A stretch of DNA of 10,610 nucleotides, from contig JACPBN010000035.1 in NCBI GenBank assembly GCA_016180275.1, positions 1 to 10,610 on the forward strand, read 5' to 3'. Every line of letters begins with the position of its first letter. Position 1 is the first letter of the stretch. The stretch is from Candidatus Woesearchaeota archaeon (GTDB lineage: Archaea > Nanobdellota > Nanobdellia > Woesearchaeales > UBA10200). The notes beneath the pieces are model-generated. The model did no database searches, had not been told where the DNA came from, and worked only from the letters and a program-made list of their open reading frames with translations. Below, piece by piece: positions 1 through 5,943 of the stretch. A program made the position numbers and the translations under genes.

Positions 1-1
1 T

Positions 2-2299
2 GGTTGTCCTGACAATATAGCATCAAGAGATATCGACAGAGATGGAATCTCTGACATTTTGGATTCATGTCCTGAAATTCCAGAAATTTACAATAAATTC
101 CAAGATGACGACGGCTGTCCTGACACAGTTTCTGATACTGGCATAGGATACACATTTCCAGATACTGACGATGATGGCATTCAAGACAGATGGGACTCGT
201 GTATAACTGAACCAGAAAACATTAACGGTCAATTGGATTGGGACGGCTGTCCTGAAATTCCAGGTGTAACTTCCCAAGAAGCTATGGATTCTGATTATGA
301 CTCAATTCCTGATGCTACTGACTCTTGTCCACAAGATCGTGAAAACTTTAACAAATTCCAAGATGACGACGGCTGTCCTGATGTAGTTGATTATAAAATA
401 ACAGGTGACGTTGACGGTGATGCAATTTTAGATCACAATGATTCATGTCCATTTAATCCAGAAACTTACAATAAATTCCAAGATGACGACGGCTGTCCAG
501 ATCATATAGCAGATGATAAATTTACTGCAGACACTGACAATGACGGAATTTTAGATGATAAAGATAAGGTTAAAGGAAATAATACGCTTGCAAATACAAA
601 TATTAAGAATTTCACATTAAAGATAAGCGACAAAGATAATCTAAGTGAAGCATTTAACAAAACGGAAGTTGTTAAATTTGCTGATGATAATAAGCCTAGA
701 TTAGAGTTTAAATTTAATTTCACAAATAAAGTGCTTGATTTAGAAAAGATTATTGTTGAGACAAAACAAGATGGAATTTCGGGAGGGATGTTTGTCAGCG
801 GATTAGAGCTAGAAAAAGGCGAGACCAAGACATTTTATATTGATGACTTAAGTATAAGCAATGAAATCTGCATTAAAGATGCAGAGATTGAAAATCTAGC
901 TAATATAACACAGGCATGCAATGAAGTAAATGAGACATTGCTGTTCTGCCCTGGAAATTTTTCAGCACCAAGCACAGGATCTAATTATAGATGCGAGAAT
1001 ACCGTAATAAATAGTACATCAGTTAATAATTCTAACATAAAATTATACAAGATCTCTGGTTTAAGAAATTCTGGAGTGCAAGAGCTTGCAAATTGCATTG
1101 AGCAATGGAGCTGTAGTGAATGGACAAGCTGTAGCAGCAATAGGCAGGCAAGAGCTTGCAATGACGCAAAGAAATGCGGCACAACAACAGCCATGCCTGC
1201 ATTAGAGCAAAGCTGTGGAATAAGAGACAGTGATAGCAATGGAAGAAGCATTTCAAGAAGTGGTGAGCTCATCAGTATAGGCATATTGGAAAATGGCGCA
1301 ATGAAATCTGTCGAGATTATGAGATATGATAGAGTTAGGTTTGTAATGGACAATAATGTTTACCATATGGAAACAGAACTAATAGGAAAAAGCAATGCAG
1401 AAATCAGCATAAAGCCAGGATATGCAAATGTTGATTTGCAATTAACAACCCCATTAAAGCTTGATTTGAATGACAATGGAATAAACGATATTATAATCAT
1501 ATTAACAAATATTAATGAGAATAAAGCTACATTTTCATTGCAGAATTTGAATGAGGTTATAGAGAATGAACAGAATCTGAATGCTTTAATACTTCTTAGA
1601 AAAATAAATAGGACAATTACTACACCAGATGATATCAGCATTGTTGTGCAAAATATTACCATAGCTAAAAAAGATATAAAAGATATAAAAAAAGATAATC
1701 TCAGTTTAAAAGGCTGGGCATTATTGGGATTAGCAATCTTAACATTCATTGGTGTATTAACTTATGTTACAAGCATACAAGGGAAAAAAAGGAGTGAAAA
1801 AAGAAAATGGGCAATTGAAAAATATTATATGGAGCATGGAAAGTTGCCGCCTGGATTAAAGCAAGAAGAGCATCAAATGTATTTACAACATAAACTGTAT
1901 TCACAAAATAAACAAGCAAATAATGTTCAGCAAAAGCAGGTAAAAAATCAACAATACACCGAACAGGTTCAGAAAGCTGCAGAAAAAACAGCGCATCATG
2001 AAGTCCTTGCTATGTTTATCAACAATTTGAAAGAAAAGAATTATTCTAGAGAGCAGATAATGCATGATTTAGTAAAGCGAGGCTGGAATCCAAGAGATGT
2101 TGAACATGCAATAAAACAGCAGGAGAGCAAGCAGGTGTATTCCAACATAGACAGCTTAGTTGCTTTTATCGAAGATGCGTTCCAGCGAGGATATAAGCAT
2201 GACCAGATCGCAAAATCATTGCACAGCAAAGGCTGGCCAAAAGAGATTATCATGAAAGTGTTTAGAGAGGAAAAAAGATTAAGAAAATATTTGAGGTAA
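2..2299 (+). CDS. Cell-surface protein with thrombospondin type 3 repeats, TSP1-like module, one TM helix and cytoplasmic helical repeats (5' end missing)
   Basis: The frame is open from base 2, so the true start lies upstream; 765 residues are visible. Residues about 1-180 are thrombospondin type 3-like repeats of the form DxDxDGIxDxxDxCPxxPExxNxFQDDDGCPD, which bind calcium in known families. A mixed beta region with several N-x-S/T sequons follows. At about 365-405 a Cys- and Trp-rich stretch (CIEQWSCSEWTSC, then CGTT, final C) looks like a TSP type 1 module. A hydrophobic helix at about 570-592 (GWALLGLAILTFIGVLTYV) is followed by a Lys/Arg-rich stop-transfer. The tail holds a Q/K-rich linker and two similar helical repeats at about 672-705 and 722-755 (F-x7-GY/NY-x3-QI-x3-L-x3-GW). 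I infer an anchored surface adhesin or receptor with the repeats outside and the tail inside. The exact role is unknown. Confidence is high for the gene and architecture, low for function. Confidence 0.9.
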   Translation, partial: GCPDNIASRDIDRDGISDILDSCPEIPEIYNKFQDDDGCPDTVSDTGIGYTFPDTDDDGIQDRWDSCITEPENINGQLDWDGCPEIPGVTSQEAMDSDYDSIPDATDSCPQDRENFNKFQDDDGCPDVVDYKITGDVDGDAILDHNDSCPFNPETYNKFQDDDGCPDHIADDKFTADTDNDGILDDKDKVKGNNTLANTNIKNFTLKISDKDNLSEAFNKTEVVKFADDNKPRLEFKFNFTNKVLDLEKIIVETKQDGISGGMFVSGLELEKGETKTFYIDDLSISNEICIKDAEIENLANITQACNEVNETLLFCPGNFSAPSTGSNYRCENTVINSTSVNNSNIKLYKISGLRNSGVQELANCIEQWSCSEWTSCSSNRQARACNDAKKCGTTTAMPALEQSCGIRDSDSNGRSISRSGELISIGILENGAMKSVEIMRYDRVRFVMDNNVYHMETELIGKSNAEISIKPGYANVDLQLTTPLKLDLNDNGINDIIIILTNINENKATFSLQNLNEVIENEQNLNALILLRKINRTITTPDDISIVVQNITIAKKDIKDIKKDNLSLKGWALLGLAILTFIGVLTYVTSIQGKKRSEKRKWAIEKYYMEHGKLPPGLKQEEHQMYLQHKLYSQNKQANNVQQKQVKNQQYTEQVQKAAEKTAHHEVLAMFINNLKEKNYSREQIMHDLVKRGWNPRDVEHAIKQQESKQVYSNIDSLVAFIEDAFQRGYKHDQIAKSLHSKGWPKEIIMKVFREEKRLRKYLR
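62..501 (+). repeat. Near-identical DNA repeats encoding the TSP3 core NKFQDDDGCPD
   Basis: A 32-nt segment starting aataaattccaagatgacga occurs at 92-123, 350-381 (one mismatch) and 470-501 (one mismatch). The copies at 62-123 and 440-501 can be aligned over 62 nt with seven mismatches. A diverged unit (QLDWDGCPE) lies between them at about 229-257. Synonymous positions are kept as well as the protein, which suggests recent duplication or gene conversion inside the coding sequence. Confidence 0.85.
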
Positions 2300-2310
2300 A
2301 ACAAAAAAAG

Positions 2311-2318
2311 TTTATATA
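2311..2318 (+). promoter_or_regulatory. Archaeal TATA box for the 2353 gene
   Basis: The sequence tttatata follows an A-rich stretch and sits about 38 nt before the ATG at 2353, just after the stop of the surface-protein gene. This spacing would give a short or nearly absent leader. No convincing Shine-Dalgarno site precedes the ATG, which fits. Confidence 0.5.
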
Positions 2319-2352
2319 TGAGTAAACATAAAGTTAGTTAAGAGATAATAAA

Positions 2353-2736
2353 ATGCCAAAAAAGAATTTAAAAGATAAATTACAAAAACAAGACATAAGT
2401 AAAAAAGAGCTATTGGTAGTATACGGAAGCATTGCAGCCATGCTATTAATGTTTTTTGGCTCTGTAATCAGCACTATTATAGATGAAAATACAGGCATTA
2501 CTGGATTGGCTATTGTTGAAAAAGAATTGAGTAAGATAAAGTATGCAGAATACAATGCAGTTTCATTTTTTACTGTTTTAATGTTGTCTGTCTTAACACT
2601 TATGCTCGGATTCCAGTTTTTTAACAAAGAAGTGCCATTGCCTGCACCGCCTGCCATTGCTAAGAAAGAAAATATACTCATAGCAAAGAAAGAATATGAA
2701 CAGCTTAAAGAAGATGATGAATTGTTTGAAGTCTAG
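2353..2736 (+). CDS. Small membrane protein with two predicted TM helices, unknown function
   Basis: The protein has 127 residues and I do not recognise its family. A basic N-terminus (MPKKNLKDKLQKQ) precedes a hydrophobic helix at about 20-43. A short loop containing TGITGLAIVEKE follows, then a second helix at about 68-90. The C-terminal tail is charged, with a Pro-rich start (PLPAPP) and an acidic end (LKEDDELFEV). Positive-inside reasoning places both termini in the cytoplasm and the roughly 25-residue loop outside. The ATG is preceded by its own TATA box, so it is probably transcribed separately from the surface-protein gene 53 nt upstream. A helper role for the neighbouring surface protein is only a guess from adjacency. 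Confidence 0.75.
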   Translation: MPKKNLKDKLQKQDISKKELLVVYGSIAAMLLMFFGSVISTIIDENTGITGLAIVEKELSKIKYAEYNAVSFFTVLMLSVLTLMLGFQFFNKEVPLPAPPAIAKKENILIAKKEYEQLKEDDELFEV

Positions 2737-2768
2737 TTTAATTATAATTTTTAGTATATACAATAATT

Positions 2769-2777
2769 TTTTAAATA
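2769..2777 (+). promoter_or_regulatory. Archaeal TATA box for the 2844 gene
   Basis: The sequence ttttaaata lies about 70 nt before the ATG at 2844. It would start transcription near 2800 and leave a leader of roughly 45 nt that carries the ggtggt ribosome-binding site at 2835-2840. Confidence 0.45.
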
Positions 2778-2843
2778 GCCTAACAATATAGACTTTAGAT
2801 AATACTAAAGACATCAAATGAAAAGACAAAAGAAGGTGGTAAC

Positions 2844-3488
2844 ATGGAATTTTTAGAACAAATACAGAAAGACAGGAAGATAGCGCAGGATTTGGTCAAT
2901 AACAAGATAGCTGCTGATATTGGTGAAGCATTTAAGATGATTCAGGAAAAAAGGCATATGCCAGTCAAAATTATTCCTGTGAGTGAGCAGAATATAAACG
3001 GCAGCTTAAAGCAGAGTGCGCAAGCACAACAACCGCATGCACAGACATCATCAAGTTCACATTCTTCTCAGTCACAAGCATCACAAGAGCAGGTTAGTCA
3101 GATCTCATCTGACGCTGCAGAAAGATTAGGAAAGATTGAAGAGTTTCTGCAGAAGTTTGACAAGTTCTTTGCAAAATTCTATGAAGATACAAATGCAAAG
3201 CTGAATGATTTTTCAAAGAGCATTAATGCAGTAAATTCACTGCTGGAAGAAGTGAAGAATAGAAAGATTGAGCAGAACATTTCTATCAGAGAAAACACGA
3301 TGGAGAGTGCAGATTCAGCAGCACCATCAGAATCTACGGCAATAATTTCTAACCATCAGCTGAAAGGATTAGAGGAATCCGGAGTTAAACAGTCAACTTT
3401 CAGACAGAAAGAGGGCAATTATAAGCCAGAAGATGTTTCTGTTGAGATGATATTCAATAATTCACACAATAGGCTGACGAAGAGATAA
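2844..3488 (+). CDS. Hypothetical coiled-coil protein with Q/S-rich linker
   Basis: The protein has 214 residues, is soluble and has no recognised catalytic motif. Residues 1-40 form a charged amphipathic region (MEFLEQIQKDRKIAQDLVNN). Residues about 55-90 are low complexity and rich in Gln, Ser and His. Residues about 90-145 have a heptad-like pattern typical of a coiled coil (AAERLGKIEEFLQKFDKFF). After an acidic/Ser linker, the C-terminus holds a compact motif, PEDVSVEMIFNNS. The start is well supported by aaggtggt ending 3 nt before the ATG. A run of seven T follows the stop. The gene is probably lineage-restricted; a structural or scaffolding role is only an inference from the coiled coil. 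Confidence 0.8.
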   Translation: MEFLEQIQKDRKIAQDLVNNKIAADIGEAFKMIQEKRHMPVKIIPVSEQNINGSLKQSAQAQQPHAQTSSSSHSSQSQASQEQVSQISSDAAERLGKIEEFLQKFDKFFAKFYEDTNAKLNDFSKSINAVNSLLEEVKNRKIEQNISIRENTMESADSAAPSESTAIISNHQLKGLEESGVKQSTFRQKEGNYKPEDVSVEMIFNNSHNRLTKR

Positions 3489-3495
3489 TTTTTTT
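3489..3495 (+). terminator. T7 run after the coiled-coil gene
   Basis: Seven consecutive T follow the TAA stop directly, consistent with an archaeal U-rich terminator. The run overlaps the stop codon region of the convergent DUF2283 gene, so the two genes end tail to tail with almost no spacer. Confidence 0.45.
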
Positions 3496-3694
3496 AATGT
3501 TTCAATGCTATTTTTTGCACTAAGTTTTTGCCAAACCTAGATGCTTTAAGCACTTCTAATCCTATTATTTCATTTTTTTTATTTAATTCTATATTTATGC
3601 CAGGGACTATTTCTTCGCTGCTTTCTTCCTCGCCTTCTTTCAAATAGATATAAAGTGAATCTGACTTTTCATCATAATTGTATTTCTTATCCAT
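3494..3694 (-). CDS. DUF2283 family protein, probable antitoxin
   Basis: The protein has 66 residues and shows the DUF2283 pattern: YDEKSDSLYIYL near the N-terminus, then EEIVPGINIEL, then EIIGLEVLKAS. DUF2283 proteins are small beta-rich proteins often encoded beside DUF4258 proteins and proposed as antitoxins. Here the ATG overlaps the end of the DUF4258 gene by eight bases (ATGGATAA). A strong Shine-Dalgarno site (gggaggtggg) lies inside the upstream coding sequence. This indicates translational coupling within one transcript. Family assignment is confident; the antitoxin role is inferred from pairing. Confidence 0.88.
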   Translation of the reverse strand: MDKKYNYDEKSDSLYIYLKEGEEESSEEIVPGINIELNKKNEIIGLEVLKASRFGKNLVQKIALKH

Positions 3695-3974
3695 TTTTTA
3701 CCCACCTCCCGTTTATTAATCTATTGATTATTTTTTCATCGGTGATTGGATGAATTGTAATGATATTCACCCTATTTCCTGTCTTCTCATATGCAATCAT
3801 AATATTTCTGACTTTTTTGTTATAATAAAGCTTCTTGATTGAGATGAAATTGTTTTCTGTATTATCAAAATAGTTTTGTTCGGGTTTTTCATATATCTTT
3901 CTTGGATAACTATAAGATATTTTTCTTACTGTTAACCGCAGATTCAGATGATCTGTGTATGATATTATTGCCAT
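3687..3974 (-). CDS. DUF4258-like protein, probable toxin
   Basis: The protein has 95 residues. The N-terminal segment (TDHLNLRLTVRKIS) resembles the HxxxRxxxRxI signature of DUF4258. Following it are a Pro/Glu and Asp-containing segment (EKPEQNYFDN), a central beta region with VRNIMIAYEKTGNRVNIIT, and a C-terminal INRLINGRWVKNG. DUF4258 belongs to the broad RelE/BECR-like group of small RNase folds, and its pairing with DUF2283 is recurrent. The gene comes first in the pair, whereas antitoxin-first order is more usual. The TATA box lies at 4009-4022 on the same strand, about 40 nt upstream. Toxic activity is an inference. Confidence 0.82.
   Translation of the reverse strand: MAIISYTDHLNLRLTVRKISYSYPRKIYEKPEQNYFDNTENNFISIKKLYYNKKVRNIMIAYEKTGNRVNIITIHPITDEKIINRLINGRWVKNG
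3701..3710 (-). promoter_or_regulatory. Strong Shine-Dalgarno site for the DUF2283 gene
   Basis: On the minus strand the sequence gggaggtggg precedes the ATG at 3694 with a six-base spacer. It lies within the last codons of the DUF4258 gene. It decides the start of DUF2283 and may favour higher production of the second protein. Confidence 0.75.
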
Positions 3975-4008
3975 AACTCATTCTCTCTTTAATCATAAAA
4001 AGCATAAC

Positions 4009-4022
4009 AACTATATATAGTT
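4009..4022 (-). promoter_or_regulatory. Palindromic TATA box of the DUF4258/DUF2283 pair
   Basis: The 14-nt sequence aactatatatagtt is a perfect palindrome and contains a TATA box about 35-48 nt before the DUF4258 start. Because it is symmetric it could serve as both TBP site and operator. That dual use is an inference; AT-rich palindromes also arise by chance in this genome. Confidence 0.5.
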
Positions 4023-4073
4023 TAGGGTTAAAAATATAGTGTATTTTTATAGAGGTAAATAATTATATATGTA

Positions 4074-4458
4074 ATGAGACAAAGATTTATTATAATTTTA
4101 AGCATGGCATTAGTTTTTTTATTAGGTTGTACTAATCAGCAATATATTGAAGCAAAAGTAACTTTCACACACATAAATCAGTAAGCTTTGATTCTAATGA
4201 GAGCTATGAAAGCATTCTTCAAGAAGCAGTTGATTGATGATGCATTTGCAGGAATTAATGTAAAAATTACAAGAACAAAAGAAGGATTAGTTAGCGCAGT
4301 TAATGCAGATACAGGAGAAGAGGCTGGCTTGATTAGAAGTTTTGTATTTGTTTAGCTACACCAATATCAAAAGCTACGGCGACTGCCATTATATGACGAA
4401 CACAAATCCATATAACTTAGCCAAGTTTTTCCGGGCAATGCCATTTACTCACACATAA
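4074..4458 (+). pseudogene. Decayed lipoprotein gene, frameshifted
   Basis: Coding signal runs through all three frames. From the ATG at 4074 the peptide begins MRQRFIIILSMALVFLLGCT, a signal peptide with a lipobox (LLGC), then YIEAKVTFTH; this frame stops at 4182. Protein-like sequence continues in another frame from about 4172 (SVSFDSNESYESILQEAVD), after a CA dinucleotide run where slippage is likely, and stops at 4235. It returns to the first frame (DDAFAGINVKITRTKEGLVS) next to a TGAT duplication (gattgatgat) and stops at 4353. It then shifts again to YTNIKSYGDCHYMTNTNPYN and ends at 4456-4458. The intact product would have been a lipoprotein of about 125 residues. Its family is not recognised. 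Either the gene is dead or the assembly contains several indels. Confidence 0.6.
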
Positions 4459-4536
4459 AATAAGACAACACGCAATACTCTCCTATTATTACATAAAGCT
4501 GAACAAGTATAAATGGATAAATTATGCAAGAATAAG

Positions 4537-4542
4537 AAAAAA
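4537..4542 (-). terminator. U-rich terminator after rpl44e
   Basis: On the minus strand a T6 run appears about 13 nt after the rpl44e stop. The 96-nt stretch between the pseudogene and rpl44e (4459-4554) shows no other recognisable feature. Confidence 0.35.
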
Positions 4543-4554
4543 TATTATTTCTAT

Positions 4555-4863
4555 TTACTTAAACTCGACCTTCTTTGCCCTGAAGCCATACCTTTGCGTA
4601 TGCTGCTTCTTGCATTCCTTGCATTCAAACCTTAAGTCTGTTTTTTTAGTGCTTTTCTTTCCAGTCATCTTAAAGCTAGTGACTGCTGGCTTAGAATAAC
4701 GCCCTAAATTGCCTGAGCCGCGGGCTTTTCCTCTTTTCCTAGCTCTGACTTTGCTTCCATATTTTAAACTGCTTGCAGCTTGTTTTTTAACCTGAGTAAC
4801 TTTGTGCTCAGTATGCTTCTTGCAGTAAGGACAATACCTGTTCTTGATTTTTGGCATCTTCAT
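4555..4863 (-). CDS. rpl44e: Large ribosomal subunit protein L44e
   Basis: The protein has 102 residues and is highly basic, matching the usual size of archaeal and eukaryotic L44e (eL42). A zinc-ribbon is formed by Cys11 and Cys14 (YCPYCKKHTEHKV) and Cys81 and Cys84 (FECKECKKQHTQRYGFRAKK). The middle is rich in Lys, Arg and Gly (KVRARKRGKARGSGNLGRYS). It contributes to the large ribosomal subunit near the tRNA exit site. The ATG at 4863 has a good Shine-Dalgarno match (gtgatc) five bases upstream, which supports it over the ATG two codons later. The gene follows gins51 on the same strand after 148 nt, with its own likely TATA box. Confidence 0.96.
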   Translation of the reverse strand: MKMPKIKNRYCPYCKKHTEHKVTQVKKQAASSLKYGSKVRARKRGKARGSGNLGRYSKPAVTSFKMTGKKSTKKTDLRFECKECKKQHTQRYGFRAKKVEFK

Positions 4864-4927
4864 GTTTGATCACATCATTTATCAAAGTTAACATGTTATT
4901 AATAACTATACTAAAAATTAATTACTT

Positions 4928-4936
4928 ATTTATAAA
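4928..4936 (-). promoter_or_regulatory. TATA box for rpl44e
   Basis: On the minus strand the sequence ctttataaa lies about 65-73 nt before the rpl44e start, inside the 148-nt spacer after gins51. It suggests that rpl44e has its own promoter in addition to any read-through from gins51. Confidence 0.45.
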
Positions 4937-5011
4937 GTCTTCGTTTCATAAGCTAAATTTTCGTCTATAAATCCTAAACTGCCTGTAATCTATTTATCAT
5001 TTAATCATTCT

Positions 5012-5764
5012 CTAATTGTTTTTCATTTGCTCAGCACTTCCAGTCTCAACAAGCAAATTTGCAACATCTGCTGGGATATTAGCAACATCCTCTGGTATAA
5101 AAGGGCCATAGACTTCCAAATCTGTTCCAACAAATTGAGGCACTTGCTCAAGTATCCTCAGCAGTTTAAGCGCAGCAGAAGCATCTGCATCTGTATTTTC
5201 ATTTGCAGCAGTTATTTGTTGAGTATTAACATTAGCACCATTATTACTGCTTTCACTTCTTATATTATTATCTGTGTTAGTCCTGTTATTATTAACCAAA
5301 CCCTTATTTTTATGCTGAGGCATTTCAACAGCTTTTGTCCCAATCTCCTTTAATTCAAGCAGATTCATTAGGAGGCTATTTCTGAAGCTATCCAATATAT
5401 TAACCAGCTGTAAAAATAAGATCTGTTCCTCTTTCAATATTGAAGAAGTATCCATAACATTAGTTTTTTCCCTGCACTTAAATAATGCCATCATCATGAT
5501 CTTTTTCTCTCGTTTTTCATAAAGCTCTTTAATTATCTTCTTTACAGTCTCAAGCTGCTTTCTTGTATTTTCCTGCTGCTCATCTCCAAAAATGCTTTGC
5601 TTAGACGCATTTAATACCTGCAGTTTTTCACGAAGATAAGCCAGAACATGGCTAAAAAACTCAGGGTCAATCTTCTGCAGCTCTTCTCTATTTTTCTCTA
5701 GCCTGAGCATTTCAAATAGGGTCTCATATGTTATATTGACTTCTTTAGCTGCCTGTTCAGACAT
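5012..5764 (-). CDS. gins51: GINS complex subunit Gins51 (Gins15), DNA replication
   Basis: The protein has 250 residues with the archaeal Gins51 domain order. Residues about 10-145 form the alpha-helical A domain (ITYETLFEMLRLEKNREELQ, then LYEKREKKIMMMAL). Residues about 150-195 form an unstructured Asn/Thr-rich linker. Residues about 200-247 form the small B domain (LEQVPQFVGTD, YGPFIPEDVANIPADVANLL). GINS joins MCM and Cdc45/RecJ-like protein in the replicative helicase. The start at 5764 has a strong Shine-Dalgarno site (ggggtgat) at 5768-5775, and a TATA box (tttataaat) lies about 80 nt upstream. The linker is notably Asn-rich. Only one GINS gene is in the window; a Gins23 could be elsewhere or absent. 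Confidence 0.9.
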   Translation of the reverse strand: MSEQAAKEVNITYETLFEMLRLEKNREELQKIDPEFFSHVLAYLREKLQVLNASKQSIFGDEQQENTRKQLETVKKIIKELYEKREKKIMMMALFKCREKTNVMDTSSILKEEQILFLQLVNILDSFRNSLLMNLLELKEIGTKAVEMPQHKNKGLVNNNRTNTDNNIRSESSNNGANVNTQQITAANENTDADASAALKLLRILEQVPQFVGTDLEVYGPFIPEDVANIPADVANLLVETGSAEQMKNN

Positions 5765-5842
5765 TATATCACCCCGCTAATTTGCTATCCATACTTTTAA
5801 TTGCATTTAATCCATAGAATTAGTTAAAAGAAGCATCGTTGA

Positions 5843-5851
5843 TTTATAAAT
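5843..5851 (-). promoter_or_regulatory. TATA box for gins51
   Basis: On the minus strand the sequence atttataaa lies about 80 nt before the gins51 start. It shares the 179-nt divergent spacer with the radical SAM promoter. Confidence 0.5.
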
Positions 5852-5910
5852 ATTCTTATTAATTTTGTAGACGTAAAATAAGTTAAAAATAAATCACTAT
5901 TCCAGATAGC

Positions 5911-5918
5911 TTTATATA
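5911..5918 (+). promoter_or_regulatory. TATA box for the radical SAM gene, leaderless geometry
   Basis: The sequence tttatata is centred about 30 nt before the ATG at 5944. Archaeal transcription starts about 25 nt after this element, so the message would begin at or within a few bases of the ATG. No Shine-Dalgarno site precedes the ATG, in agreement with a leaderless transcript. Confidence 0.6.
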
Positions 5919-5943
5919 CGTTGCCTTATTTATTCTCGATAAA

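Noticed and set aside
62..501. Direct repeats resembling a CRISPR array
   Set aside because: The repeats are unevenly spaced (258 and 120 nt), lie in one open frame and encode TSP3 motifs, so they are coding repeats.
502..1749. Several minus-strand frames of 74-129 codons opposite the surface-protein gene
   Set aside because: They are hydrophobic or Leu/Ser-rich shadows of the plus-strand coding sequence and lack Shine-Dalgarno sites or recognisable motifs.
2818..2856. Short frame MKRQKKVVTWNF before and across the start of the coiled-coil gene
   Set aside because: It runs through the Shine-Dalgarno site of the 2844 gene and has no ribosome-binding site of its own. It is probably chance.
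4197..4355. A 52-codon plus-strand frame beginning MRAMKAFFKK as an independent gene
   Set aside because: Its first part reads less like protein than the overlapping frame (SNESYESILQEAVD), and the rest continues the frame of the upstream signal peptide. It is better explained as a piece of the broken lipoprotein gene.
5027..5353. 108-codon plus-strand frame opposite gins51
   Set aside because: It lies entirely antisense to a well-supported gene and has a Cys/Ile/Ser-rich composition with no domain pattern.
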